This document shows, piece after piece, positions 13,383 to 20,837 of a stretch of 25,002 nucleotides of DNA (within the stretch, counting starts at the first letter, position 1; the number at the start of each line of letters is the position of its first letter). This DNA comes from a virus: positions 1 to 25,002 of the IMG/VR virus record IMGVR_UViG_3300020186_000084. One strand, written 5' to 3'. The position numbers and the translations under genes were made by a program. The notes beneath the pieces were generated by a model, which saw only the letters and a program-made list of their open reading frames with translations, made no database searches and was not told the origin of the DNA.

Positions 13383-13987
13383 CTACCTCCGTTTACCCGT
13401 TTGGGTTTTTCGTTTTGACTCTAAGAACTCTTCTATCAAAGTTCCTATCTGTAAAAATATTCCGGCCTTTTCAGCGCTCAACTCACTCAATGGTGACTGG
13501 TAGCCTAACTTCGCTAGATTCATTCTTGAGCAATATTCCCACCAATAAGTAAAGGTCCTATTAGTGCTTTTCCTACCCTCTAAAGCCCACCTAACCTGCT
13601 GCTTTAGATCACTAGCGAAGAAATCTTCCTCTAAAGCTTCGTCTCCATTTGTGACTTTTTTTGGCGTTTCAACCCCGATGCCAAATCACGCGACAGTTCC
13701 ATGCAGAAATCTCGCCCGTCCCCATCGTCAAGTGCTTGCTGGTAATCACTAAGTTCTGATCCGTCTTCGTGTTTAATGTTTAACTCTTCAACAAAAGGAC
13801 GCGCCCAATCTAATAAAAATTCCATTGCCTTGACGGCATTGCGCATGTCTTTTTTGTCTTCAGTAACGCCAAACGATGAAAGTTTTTCTTGAACTTCTAA
13901 AAACTGAACATGCGTCGGTTTCTTAACCTTTACTACGCCCGAGAAACCCTCTGGAAGTTTACCTTTGTACTCAACTATCGTTATCAT
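13383..13987 (-). CDS. Tail assembly chaperone, long form by -1 frameshift (about 201 aa, gpGT-like)
   Basis: Ribosomes that slip back one base on A-AAA-AAG (13655-13661) leave the short-form frame after codon 111 and read an open frame of 90 more codons, starting VTNGDEALEEDFFASDLKQQ and ending at TAG 13383-13385, eight bases before the tape measure ATG. That extra frame has no start codon with a ribosome site of its own, so frameshifting explains it. The extension is helical and contains TYWWEYCSRMNLAKL, similar in style to T domains. In lambda the G and GT forms in a fixed ratio coat the tape measure and recruit tube subunits. Seen in the sequence: heptamer, phase, open frame. Inferred: use in vivo. 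Confidence 0.85.
13631..13987 (-). CDS. Tail assembly chaperone, short form (118 aa, gpG-like)
   Basis: The zero-frame product begins MITIVEYKGKLPEGFSG after AAAGGAA, is acidic in the middle and ends with a basic tail QKKSQMETKL. It lies between the major tail protein and tape measure genes, the invariant position of tail chaperone G. Most ribosomes would stop here (TAG 13631-13633); a fraction shift to make the 201-residue form. The size is typical of the G part. It would act in tail assembly and not remain in the virion, by analogy with lambda. Confidence 0.8.
   Translation of the reverse strand: MITIVEYKGKLPEGFSGVVKVKKPTHVQFLEVQEKLSSFGVTEDKKDMRNAVKAMEFLLDWARPFVEELNIKHEDGSELSDYQQALDDGDGRDFCMELSRDLASGLKRQKKSQMETKL
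13655..13661 (-). promoter_or_regulatory. Programmed -1 ribosomal frameshift site
   Basis: The heptamer A AAA AAG is in the correct phase (first A is a third codon position), the most efficient slippery sequence known in bacteria. GGGG about 10 nt upstream could act as a stimulating Shine-Dalgarno. GCTTTAG (13631-13637) can pair with CTAAAGC (13601-13607), enclosing a GAAG/CTTC hairpin, though its 17-nt distance from the site is longer than usual. Confidence 0.85.
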
Positions 13988-14005
13988 TATCGTTCCTTTC
14001 TTCTA

Positions 14006-15526
14006 TTACAAAAAGTTTACGTATACTTCGCCAAGACCATCAGCTTCCATGAAAGCTGTAAGAGTTGCTTGAATGGTTACAATCCCGTCACTGTCGGTGA
14101 GTTGGAACGATGAGATTTTACATTGCGGCATGCAGATGTTTACACAACGACCAGCTACCCAGTTGCCACCGGATTTCACTCCGCCATTGTAGGAAAATTG
14201 TGTCGTGTCGCCTGCGCTAAACTTACGAAAAGCGTCTGCATCGTGCTGAGCTAAAGTTAAAGTTAGTTCAGCAGTAACAACACGTTTAGTAATTAATTTC
14301 TCGCCGACGCCTGATTCTGCGCAAATGTCGGGCACGTTTTGAAGTTCTTTTGAGATGTTAAACGAAAAGCTTTGAGCGCCTGCGCATGCGAAACGATCGA
14401 ATTGACCGAACAACACTTCGTTATATTTAACAACGATTGGACTTGTGTTTGCATCAACTGTAGCTGAATAAGGAGAAGCCCAGCTTTGAACGGTATCACT
14501 GGTGTAGGTGAGTGCAGCGGATAAGTCGGTAGCAGCAAAACCAATCTGACTCCAAATCCCGTTAGCAACGTTTGTACCTGTCGATGCAAGAATTGAGAAC
14601 GTGCCAGAAGCTTTTGTGAAAGTGAACTTGCCAGCATTTGCGCCTGTGTCGTTGTATACAACAGTGAAACCAGAACTTGCCGCGTTCATTGCAGTTTGAA
14701 TGGCTGATGCTAGGTCATGCGGACTCTTATAAAGTTTCACAGTAACGGTTGCAACCTTTACGCCGCCGTCGTTAAAATCGATATAAGCATCAGCAGAATT
14801 CACTCGAATAGGGTTGAAATAATAACCAACACCTTCGAAATTGAATGATGCGTTTAACGGTTGGCCAGCTTCCGCCTCAATAGACATTTCACTGACCTGT
14901 GCTCCCGTAACAACTTCCTTTGCCGCTTCATTTGCTCGAAAAGACCAAAGAGAAAGGGCAGCTGGCGCATCAGCCGGTTTATAAAGAATCGGACGACCTG
15001 TTAGCATGCCGGTAGCAGGGGCAGCGGTAAGATTGTGCAGAAGCGTTAATGTGTTTGTAGAAATCGATAGAACGTTACGGATGTTGTAACCATTCGTTGA
15101 ATCTTTAATAAGAACAGCGTGACCGCGCTCAAAGCTTGTACCGCCAGATGCTAAAATAACCGTAGCCCTTGCAGCAGAGCTTCCGGCAGTTGAGCCGGTC
15201 GTAGTTGTTTTCTCAGAGAATGCAGCGGTTTTTCCACCAAGAACGTTTTTCAAAAGAGCGTCGTAGTTAGGCGCAGTCGCTTCAGTTCCCGAGTGTCTGA
15301 TGTAGTGAGACAGAGAAGCTGAAGGCGCTTCGATACCAAGGATTGGAGCGCGTGAACCAATGTTTGGCGACAGTTCGTTATTGTCGATTGTCTCAAATGA
15401 TGGTGAGACTTCAAAGCCATCCTGAACAGCAATGATGTCGGCACCAGAAGCCAAATCGATTGGCGTCCCGTTTGTAGATTCTTCTTTGACACCGAATAGC
15501 GATTTTCTAGTTGTGTAAGCTGGCAT
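14006..15526 (-). CDS. Major tail (tube) protein with inserted module (506 aa)
   Basis: Located just before the chaperones and starting after AAAGGAG, this is the expected place of the tail tube subunit. The N-terminus (KSLFGVKEES) and the strand-rich segments around 200-240 and 360-506 (for example FSFNISKELQNVPDI) fit a tube fold. Two insertions make it unusually large: a Ser/Thr/Ala-rich part (about 100-185) and a module at about 241-347 ending TYTSDTVQS that is also in the distal tail-type protein. Such inserts usually project outward from the tube. Structural assignment is by order and fold style, not by a catalytic motif. Confidence 0.8.
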   Translation of the reverse strand: MPAYTTRKSLFGVKEESTNGTPIDLASGADIIAVQDGFEVSPSFETIDNNELSPNIGSRAPILGIEAPSASLSHYIRHSGTEATAPNYDALLKNVLGGKTAAFSEKTTTTGSTAGSSAARATVILASGGTSFERGHAVLIKDSTNGYNIRNVLSISTNTLTLLHNLTAAPATGMLTGRPILYKPADAPAALSLWSFRANEAAKEVVTGAQVSEMSIEAEAGQPLNASFNFEGVGYYFNPIRVNSADAYIDFNDGGVKVATVTVKLYKSPHDLASAIQTAMNAASSGFTVVYNDTGANAGKFTFTKASGTFSILASTGTNVANGIWSQIGFAATDLSAALTYTSDTVQSWASPYSATVDANTSPIVVKYNEVLFGQFDRFACAGAQSFSFNISKELQNVPDICAESGVGEKLITKRVVTAELTLTLAQHDADAFRKFSAGDTTQFSYNGGVKSGGNWVAGRCVNICMPQCKISSFQLTDSDGIVTIQATLTAFMEADGLGEVYVNFL

Positions 15527-15538
15527 TGTTTTCTCCTT

Positions 15539-16000
15539 TTAAATGGCTTTCCAATATTCAAATGCAAAATTTAAGCGAATCATTAAAAAATTGTCTCGCT
15601 CACCTTCAAATACTTTTTCAATTCCACTGTCACCAACGTACAAAAACTTAGCTACTTGCCCGCTAGCAACAAGCGAAACGTTGGTTTCGAAATCTTCAAT
15701 AACAAGTTGAGCAAACTCTAAAAGCTCTTTTTCAACTGTGTATTTTCCGGCTCTGTTCTGTTCCATTGCAAAATGTTTTTGCGTGAGAGTGACAATTGTT
15801 TGCTGCTCAATAGTAGAAACGTTGCAGCCGATTTGACGGTTAGTATTCGTTCTTTGACCGATCGAAAAACCCTGGCCCTTCACTAACAACAATTCACTGT
15901 TTTGACTTGGTTGGTAGGGATCAGAAAGCACGTTATGCCCAGTTAGAACAGCCGCCAGACGAGTCTCAATAGTGTCTAAGAAATCAGAGATGATGCTCAT
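15539..16000 (-). CDS. Tail terminator-like protein (153 aa)
   Basis: Helix at the N-terminus (MSIISDFLDTIETRLAAVL), then mixed strands and a long helix (EKELLEFAQLVIEDFE) and a final strand block (FLMIRLNFAFEYW). The length and secondary-structure pattern match tail terminator/tail completion proteins (lambda U-like), which cap the tube next to the head. It lies directly upstream of the major tail gene in transcription order, as U precedes V in lambda, and overlaps the preceding gene by 4 nt. No direct motif proves it. Confidence 0.6.
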   Translation of the reverse strand: MSIISDFLDTIETRLAAVLTGHNVLSDPYQPSQNSELLLVKGQGFSIGQRTNTNRQIGCNVSTIEQQTIVTLTQKHFAMEQNRAGKYTVEKELLEFAQLVIEDFETNVSLVASGQVAKFLYVGDSGIEKVFEGERDNFLMIRLNFAFEYWKAI

Positions 16001-16845
16001 CTAGAAAGCCAGCCAATTTGAGAATCTTTCAATTCACTGCTCTCAATTTTGCCAGTGCTGTTGGTGTCGATTGCAAGGTTAGGTATGTGACGAGCTTTGT
16101 GATAATTTCTAGCAGCTTCTTTTTTAAGCTCTTCGTAATCTTTGCCAAAGCTGTTCATGATAATTTCAGCGACTTTATGAATCGCTGCTTTTCTAAATAT
16201 TTCAGGTTCAAGAATTTGATCTTTTGAGTAAAGGATTTTAGCGCTCTGAAGATCTTTAATAATGTAATCAGCTGCCGCAAAATGCTGCTCATTCCAGTTT
16301 TGTTTTCCTGTAGCAAAAGACGTAAGAACGCCTGTTCTCATCAAGTCAGGATATTCGCCCAGTATGTCATTGTCAGAAGCAAACTTATGGCCCAGATATG
16401 ATAGTGCCGTGCTGCCTGTTAGATTTGCTGAAAAAGAAATTCTTACCCAGTAAAGATCATAGATTGCTAAAGTGGTGAGTCCTGTGATTCCACCGCCAGG
16501 ATCGTTTGTATCTAATCGATCCCAACCCTTTAAACGGTTTGGTACCCATGAGATATTTCCCGACTGACCAAGTGTCGCGCTAGAAACTTTTGTCTCATCG
16601 ATCACGTCAACGCACGCATGCCAAGCGCTCGACCACCAGTTCTCTACTGACACTATTGAAGCGGCAGCATTGGCAGATGAGACTTGAAAAAAGCGATGGT
16701 TAAATGGAAAATAAGATCCTAAATAAAGGTAATCTTCTGCGGCAACTACGGCAATTGTCGCATTGGTTGCATAAGGATCATCAAGTGCTTTTGTTAAATC
16801 ACTCAAAACTCCATTGTCAGAAAAGATTACCCTTGATGCTCTCAT
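15997..16845 (-). CDS. Hypothetical virion protein, head-tail region (282 aa)
   Basis: I do not recognise this protein. It has an aromatic, Gly-containing N-terminal two thirds (about 30-165, with NWWSSAW and DLYWVRISFS segments) that looks beta-rich, and a helical C-terminal third (about 185-260) rich in Lys/Glu, resembling the helical bundles of head-tail connector proteins. The gene starts right after the previous stop (TAAATG) and overlaps the terminator-like gene by 4 nt. Its position between capsid and tail genes suggests a connector or neck part; a decoration or fibre role is possible. Confidence 0.55.
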   Translation of the reverse strand: MRASRVIFSDNGVLSDLTKALDDPYATNATIAVVAAEDYLYLGSYFPFNHRFFQVSSANAAASIVSVENWWSSAWHACVDVIDETKVSSATLGQSGNISWVPNRLKGWDRLDTNDPGGGITGLTTLAIYDLYWVRISFSANLTGSTALSYLGHKFASDNDILGEYPDLMRTGVLTSFATGKQNWNEQHFAAADYIIKDLQSAKILYSKDQILEPEIFRKAAIHKVAEIIMNSFGKDYEELKKEAARNYHKARHIPNLAIDTNSTGKIESSELKDSQIGWLSR

Positions 16846-17160
16846 TTAATTATCCAAACCGTACTCTGCTTTTACTTCTACCAGCATTTGCGCAACAAGT
16901 TCCTGCACGAAAGCTTCGTCTACCGACAGTGCTTTGTTCTCGCTTGGTAAGCCGATACACTCTGATCTAATTACTGTGATATCTGGCTTATCGTTTTGTT
17001 TGAGCAAGAAACTAACTTTCACACACGCTTGGTAAAGCGTTACAATCTTTTCTGATTTAAGGTTCAAATCAGCTTCTATCTCATTAACAACGACCGAGGA
17101 ATAAATTACTGGCGTTTCTACTTCTACTACGCTTGAGTCAATTATTTTAATATCTGGCAT
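16846..17160 (-). CDS. Hypothetical protein, head-tail region (104 aa)
   Basis: Begins MPDIKIIDSSVVEVETP after a clear AAGGAGATTTC site. The N-terminal half is strand-rich and acidic; the second half contains a helix (VDEAFVQELVAQMLVEVKAE). I do not recognise it. Because it directly precedes the presumed connector and terminator genes, it may be a small head-completion protein. There is no membrane segment or metal site. Confidence 0.65.
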   Translation of the reverse strand: MPDIKIIDSSVVEVETPVIYSSVVVNEIEADLNLKSEKIVTLYQACVKVSFLLKQNDKPDITVIRSECIGLPSENKALSVDEAFVQELVAQMLVEVKAEYGLDN

Positions 17161-17169
17161 GAAATCTCC

Positions 17170-18255
17170 TTAGTTAAAAACTACAAAGCCAACTGATGTT
17201 TCAGCTGTTGCAGATGCGTTTAATGTTATCGTAAATGAACCGGCAGCAGGTACAACGTTTTTAATTATTGCCGTCGAGTCATTGGTTCTAACCATTGCAT
17301 GAACGATGCTACTTGTTGTAACTAAAGAATTTGTAACAACGAGCGACGATGCTGCCGCTGCAAAGTTAACAGTTCCCGAAGGCTTGTTAATAGTTTGAGC
17401 GCCTGTTGTGCCGCCTGCTGTGTTTGTCGCGTCCATTGCGATTTTGCCGAAATTGTTTACAGAAAATTTTGAAGCTCCACCTACTTGAAGATCAGCAAGT
17501 AGCTTTAAACCGCTGCCTGTGCTGGTTTCTGTAGAGTTAATTTTTAACGCTGTGTAACCTGCCGTGCTAGTCTGGTTAATTATCGGCGCAATTTGTGCAA
17601 ATGTTTGTAAGCTACTGGCTGCTGTTAACTCACCAGCCGCTCCGACTGAATCAACGTTTAGGCCTATAGGCGTAGCCGTTACTACACTATCTACTGCTTG
17701 CTGGACGTGGACAAGAGAGCTTGGAGCCGCAGTTCCAATGCCTACGTTGCCTGAGGGGTCAATGTAAAATCTGGTGGTTCCCGCTGTTGGGGACCCGCCT
17801 ACTGCTGTACTTTGATTAACGACGTAGTCACCGTAAACAACCACATTGGAACCAGCAAACCAGTTGCGAGCCGCTGCGTTCGCTGAGTCACTATCCATTC
17901 GAATACCAGATAAGGTTGTACTTAGAACTCTCAGTGGTGGAACAGCACCAGTTTTTTGAACATCTAAGGGGAACAATGGACCGGTGACGCCAATGCCTAA
18001 TCGTTTGTTGGTGTTATCCCAAAAATAGTTATCGTTGTCTTGAGTGTACACGCCACTTGCTCCGGCAAAAATCGAAGAGCCTAAAGTAAATTGTGTTGAG
18101 GTTCCTGTGCCGCCATTACCAACACCAAGAATTGAGGGTGACCCTGTGAAACCTAGTCTTGATTTTAATTGAGAAATTGCGACGCCGTTGACCATTTGAG
18201 AATTGGCCCAAGACGTACTTAGGAAAAGAATAATGTAAAAAATGTTTTTTATCAT
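17170..18255 (-). CDS. Signal-peptide fibre protein with GIGT shaft motifs (361 aa)
   Basis: The N-terminus has a basic start (MIKN), a hydrophobic stretch to about residue 17 and a likely cleavage at NSQ (residues 18-20), like a Sec signal. Then come GVGNGGTGTST (about 44-54) and two shaft motifs, KRLGIGVTGPLFPLDVQ (about 84-100) and GNVGIGTAAPSS (about 169-180), both common in trimeric phage fibres and in Bdellovibrio surface fibre proteins. The C-terminus is beta-rich. The gene overlaps the upstream small capsid-region gene by 4 nt, so it is read on the late message. It lies between head and tail genes, far from the other fibres. Whether it is packed in the virion or exported is open. Confidence 0.8.
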   Translation of the reverse strand: MIKNIFYIILFLSTSWANSQMVNGVAISQLKSRLGFTGSPSILGVGNGGTGTSTQFTLGSSIFAGASGVYTQDNDNYFWDNTNKRLGIGVTGPLFPLDVQKTGAVPPLRVLSTTLSGIRMDSDSANAAARNWFAGSNVVVYGDYVVNQSTAVGGSPTAGTTRFYIDPSGNVGIGTAAPSSLVHVQQAVDSVVTATPIGLNVDSVGAAGELTAASSLQTFAQIAPIINQTSTAGYTALKINSTETSTGSGLKLLADLQVGGASKFSVNNFGKIAMDATNTAGGTTGAQTINKPSGTVNFAAAASSLVVTNSLVTTSSIVHAMVRTNDSTAIIKNVVPAAGSFTITLNASATAETSVGFVVFN

Positions 18256-18569
18256 TCCGCCAACCCTTCAACTATATGCAAGTTGCCACTTGTTACGGAT
18301 CGGATAACTGCGACCTTTTGTCCGGGGACAACGCCGTAATATTCTACGATTCCACCAGGGAAGAAAATGCCACTACTGGTAGCCGTTGGGTTAGCACCAA
18401 AGACTAGAAAGCAATCTTCTGTAGAATAAAATCTAGCGATAGAAACGTTTGCAGAAAAAGCTGCGCTTTGCCCTGACGTTCCAGTAAAAGCGACGGTTGC
18501 TATAGCGACAGGAAAAATCGAAGTGTATTTTTGCTGCGAGATTCCGATATTCGGTGCTTTTGAAGCCAT
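18252..18569 (-). CDS. Small structural protein, capsid region (105 aa)
   Basis: Start at 18569 (MASKAPNIG) follows AAAGGGG at about 7 nt; a longer frame starting at 18590 lacks such a site. The sequence is strand-rich with aromatic and Gly patches (IARFYSTEDCFLVFG, then FFPGGIVEYYGV), a small beta-barrel style seen in head decoration or fibre-attachment proteins. It overlaps the fibre gene downstream by 4 nt, so it might anchor that fibre to the head, which is inference. It is not recognised as a known family. Confidence 0.65.
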   Translation of the reverse strand: MASKAPNIGISQQKYTSIFPVAIATVAFTGTSGQSAAFSANVSIARFYSTEDCFLVFGANPTATSSGIFFPGGIVEYYGVVPGQKVAVIRSVTSGNLHIVEGLAE

Positions 18570-18593
18570 TTGAAAGCCCCTTTCATACAACTT

Positions 18594-18635
18594 GGGCGGG
18601 AAAACGCTTAGCTAAAACTAAGAAAAATCCCGCCC
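18594..18635 (-). repeat. Intergenic inverted repeat (RNA stem-loop) between capsid-region genes
   Basis: GGGCGGGA (18594-18601) pairs perfectly with TCCCGCCC (18628-18635), and an inner CTTAG/CTAAG hairpin (18607-18611 with 18618-18622) sits in the loop. No T run follows on either strand, so it is not a classical terminator. On the minus-strand message it would fold 8 bases after the stop of the 135-aa gene. Confidence 0.8.
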
Positions 18636-18643
18636 GACAAAAA

Positions 18644-19051
18644 TTAAGCTTTGGAAATCCAAAACTCAAAAGTAATTTTTCCTGCTGTTAGATCCGCAGT
18701 AGCAATCAACATGTCGATCGTGTCTGCTGCTGCAAGGTAAAGACCGCCAGCCCCTAAACCTGTTGCGCCAGCAATAACCGCGCTAGTAGTCAAAGAAGCA
18801 ACTGCTGTTGCAGCCATACCGCCCGCGCCAGATGCGTTTTTAGCAACTGCTACAGTAGCCGAGCCTGCTGACGTGCCTGCTGTTTTTACTTTAGCCACAC
18901 AACGATGAACCACGATAGCGGAAGCTGCTGTAAACAATGTGAATGTTCCAACTGCTCCAGCGTCCAATGCGAAGTCATATGTAACTTCTAGTTTTTGAAT
19001 CTCATTTGCGAACGGTTGTTGTAAACCTTTATAGTCTGCTACGTTTGCCAT
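18644..19051 (-). CDS. Probable capsid decoration or structural protein (135 aa)
   Basis: Very rich in Ala, Gly, Thr and Val, with no charged clusters: TFTLFTAASAIVVHRCVAKV and later ATADLTAGKITFEFWISKA. Strand-rich small proteins of this type, encoded right after the major capsid gene, are typically head decoration proteins that stabilise the shell. AAGGA lies inside the last codons of the preceding gene. A strong inverted repeat follows the stop. Family not recognised. Confidence 0.6.
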   Translation of the reverse strand: MANVADYKGLQQPFANEIQKLEVTYDFALDAGAVGTFTLFTAASAIVVHRCVAKVKTAGTSAGSATVAVAKNASGAGGMAATAVASLTTSAVIAGATGLGAGGLYLAAADTIDMLIATADLTAGKITFEFWISKA

Positions 19052-19058
19052 TTTTTAA

Positions 19059-19265
19059 TTATCCTTCGTTAGTAATAGTTTTTTTTGATTTAGCTTCAGT
19101 TGGAACAATCTTTTCTAAGATTGCTTCGTATTGAAGCGGTCCATGGTTACTGACTGCGACTATGTAGCATGGTGCATTTTTACGAGCAAGCTCTACGATT
19201 TCTCTTAGAGCCCTACCCTTAATAAGAACCAGGTTATCACCGTCTGTTCTAATTTCTATTTTCAA
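19059..19265 (-). CDS. Small hypothetical protein with TTG start, next to capsid gene (68 aa)
   Basis: The best start is TTG 19265 (reads MKIEIRTDGDN): GGAG lies 7 nt before it and it begins 3 bases after the capsid stop. A frame extension upstream (to 19304) would have no ribosome site and would overlap the capsid gene. The protein has an N-terminal strand pair and a helix (ALREIVELARKNAP), then a basic end (KSKKTITNEG). It could be a minor head or regulatory protein; not recognised. The rare start codon may keep its level far below that of the capsid protein. Confidence 0.65.
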   Translation of the reverse strand: MKIEIRTDGDNLVLIKGRALREIVELARKNAPCYIVAVSNHGPLQYEAILEKIVPTEAKSKKTITNEG

Positions 19266-19267
19266 AA

Positions 19268-20140
19268 CTAGACTCCGATTCCACTTGAAGCAGCAGTTGC
19301 CCAAATGTGTTTCTTAGATCCGTCTACGCCTAATTTTGCGCCCAACAAGAAATCAACAGAGATGACATATCCAAATTGTTTGTTTGAGTGCAAATCAGAA
19401 ATCTTGAAACGTGGCTGAGATTGCATAACAAGGTACATGAAATCAGGGTGGAAGAACAAACCTTTGTCGGCACCGCGTGAATCATCTTCAAGAATGTTGA
19501 AACCCATTCGTTGTTGCGAAATCTGTCCACCGATAACTGGCTTGTCATCTACGTAATCAGCAGAGGTGAGAGTTGTCGAATTCAACACGTCAGCGTAGTA
19601 GCTAGGATCTACCAAACCGTACCAGCCTTTTTCTCTCGCCCATTTTGCTTGTGCAGCAAGTAAACGAATAGCAGACACTTGTGCAGCGTCCATTGCTGAG
19701 ATGCTGTTTAGCAAATGATCAGGAGAAGATGTGGAAGGACTAACAAGGCTATAAAGATAGTTGTTAAGCTTTTTCATTGCGCCGAACATTAGAGCGTCAC
19801 GAATAACTGACTCTTTGCTTTCAAGTTGGGTGAGAACAGAAGCAGTTTCTTGCAATTCAAAAGAGTGCACGATGCGTTTGTTTACAACGACGGCAACTTC
19901 TTGAAATGCCATTTGTGTGCTTTCAAAAACGTCAGCGTCCGTGCCAACAGTTCTAATTTGACCTTCAGAGTCAACAAGCTGGGATACTGTAACTTGGTCG
20001 CCTTCCTTCTTGATGTCGCCTGTGTACTCTTTATTAACAAGAGACGCTAAAAGCATTTTCTCGCGAAGAGCGGGCATGAATTGCGGTGCCCAGAATTTTT
20101 GAATTTGCTCGGTTAGAAGATTGATATCGGTTACTGACAT
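19268..20140 (-). CDS. Major capsid protein (290 aa)
   Basis: Located after the scaffold gene and before the small capsid-associated genes, with an excellent GGAGGAATCACCAAA site. The sequence shows a helical N-terminal arm (TEQIQKFWAPQFMPALREKM), strand-rich middle (GDQVTVSQLVDSEGQIRTVG), a spine-like helix (AISAMDAAQVSAIRLLAAQAK) and a capsid-style FFHPDFMYLVMQ stretch, in the manner of P22-like/HK97-fold coat proteins. The size is ordinary. There is no cleavage motif that I can point to, and a separate scaffold gene exists, so proteolytic maturation is not evident. Confidence 0.85.
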   Translation of the reverse strand: MSVTDINLLTEQIQKFWAPQFMPALREKMLLASLVNKEYTGDIKKEGDQVTVSQLVDSEGQIRTVGTDADVFESTQMAFQEVAVVVNKRIVHSFELQETASVLTQLESKESVIRDALMFGAMKKLNNYLYSLVSPSTSSPDHLLNSISAMDAAQVSAIRLLAAQAKWAREKGWYGLVDPSYYADVLNSTTLTSADYVDDKPVIGGQISQQRMGFNILEDDSRGADKGLFFHPDFMYLVMQSQPRFKISDLHSNKQFGYVISVDFLLGAKLGVDGSKKHIWATAASSGIGV

Positions 20141-20166
20141 TTTGGTGATTCCTCCGTTTTAGTTGT

Positions 20167-20808
20167 TTATTTTATGCTCGTTCGGTCAATATCACCGATA
20201 CGTTCTTTCTGTTTTGTCCAGCTAAGTAGCAACCATTCGTCATAACTTATGCTGCCATTTGATTTTGGCTTAGCTGCGTCTTGTGGCATTTTCTTGCCAT
20301 TAGGCGCGTTTATGATTTCCGGGTGCTTCTTTTTAAAAGCTTCTGCGTATTTTCTCAACGAACTCTCGTCGAGTCTTTGTGTATCAGGGTCAACTTCGAT
20401 CTGTTCTAAATCAATTAAACTTTGATATTCTTTTTTAACATCAACAAGGGATAAGAACTCTTGCCGCTTAACTGAACGTAGAAGATCGGTTTGAATCGAT
20501 TCTAGTTCCTGTTCTTTGGCTTCGAGAGCAAGCTTTCGATCCTCCGCTAACTTTTTATAGTTGTTGGATTCCTCTAAGGCTTTTTCTTCGTCCTTTTTCT
20601 TCTGAGTGTCGTAGGCTGCAAGCTTTCGCTTAGCGGCTTTCGCCTCATCAACTGCTTTTACGTAAGCCTCGCGAGAAATGCCTTTCCCTGAGTCTGCTGT
20701 ATTGGCTTCTGTGTTGTTGTCCTGGTTTTGTTGATCTAGATCCTGATCATCGACTTGCCCTCCGGGCGTATCGTTTGCCCCTCCGGGGACTTTTTCTGGA
20801 ACTGTCAT
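20167..20808 (-). CDS. Scaffolding protein (213 aa)
   Basis: It has the signature make-up of a head scaffold: acidic, Gln/Asn-rich disordered start (QVDDQDLDQQNQDNNTEAN), a long charged coiled coil (about 47-118), and a more ordered, basic C-terminus likely to touch the coat protein. Directly upstream of the capsid gene in the transcript and preceded by AGAGGAG. Scaffolds guide shell assembly and leave before DNA packaging. No protease motif is present. Confidence 0.8.
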   Translation of the reverse strand: MTVPEKVPGGANDTPGGQVDDQDLDQQNQDNNTEANTADSGKGISREAYVKAVDEAKAAKRKLAAYDTQKKKDEEKALEESNNYKKLAEDRKLALEAKEQELESIQTDLLRSVKRQEFLSLVDVKKEYQSLIDLEQIEVDPDTQRLDESSLRKYAEAFKKKHPEIINAPNGKKMPQDAAKPKSNGSISYDEWLLLSWTKQKERIGDIDRTSIK

Positions 20809-20837
20809 CTATAGCTTCTCCTCTTTTGTTTTAAAAA

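Noticed and set aside
12893-13503. Plus-strand open frames opposite the tape measure start and chaperone T frame
   Set aside because: The minus-strand genes there are strongly supported and the plus frames have unnatural composition.
14293-14661. Second minus-strand frame inside the major tail gene
   Set aside because: Out-of-frame shadow rich in Gln/Leu/Ser with no ribosome site; the 506-residue frame explains the region.
15250-15567. Minus-strand frame overlapping the start of the major tail gene
   Set aside because: Out-of-frame shadow; the ribosome site AAAGGAG is positioned for ATG 15526 instead.
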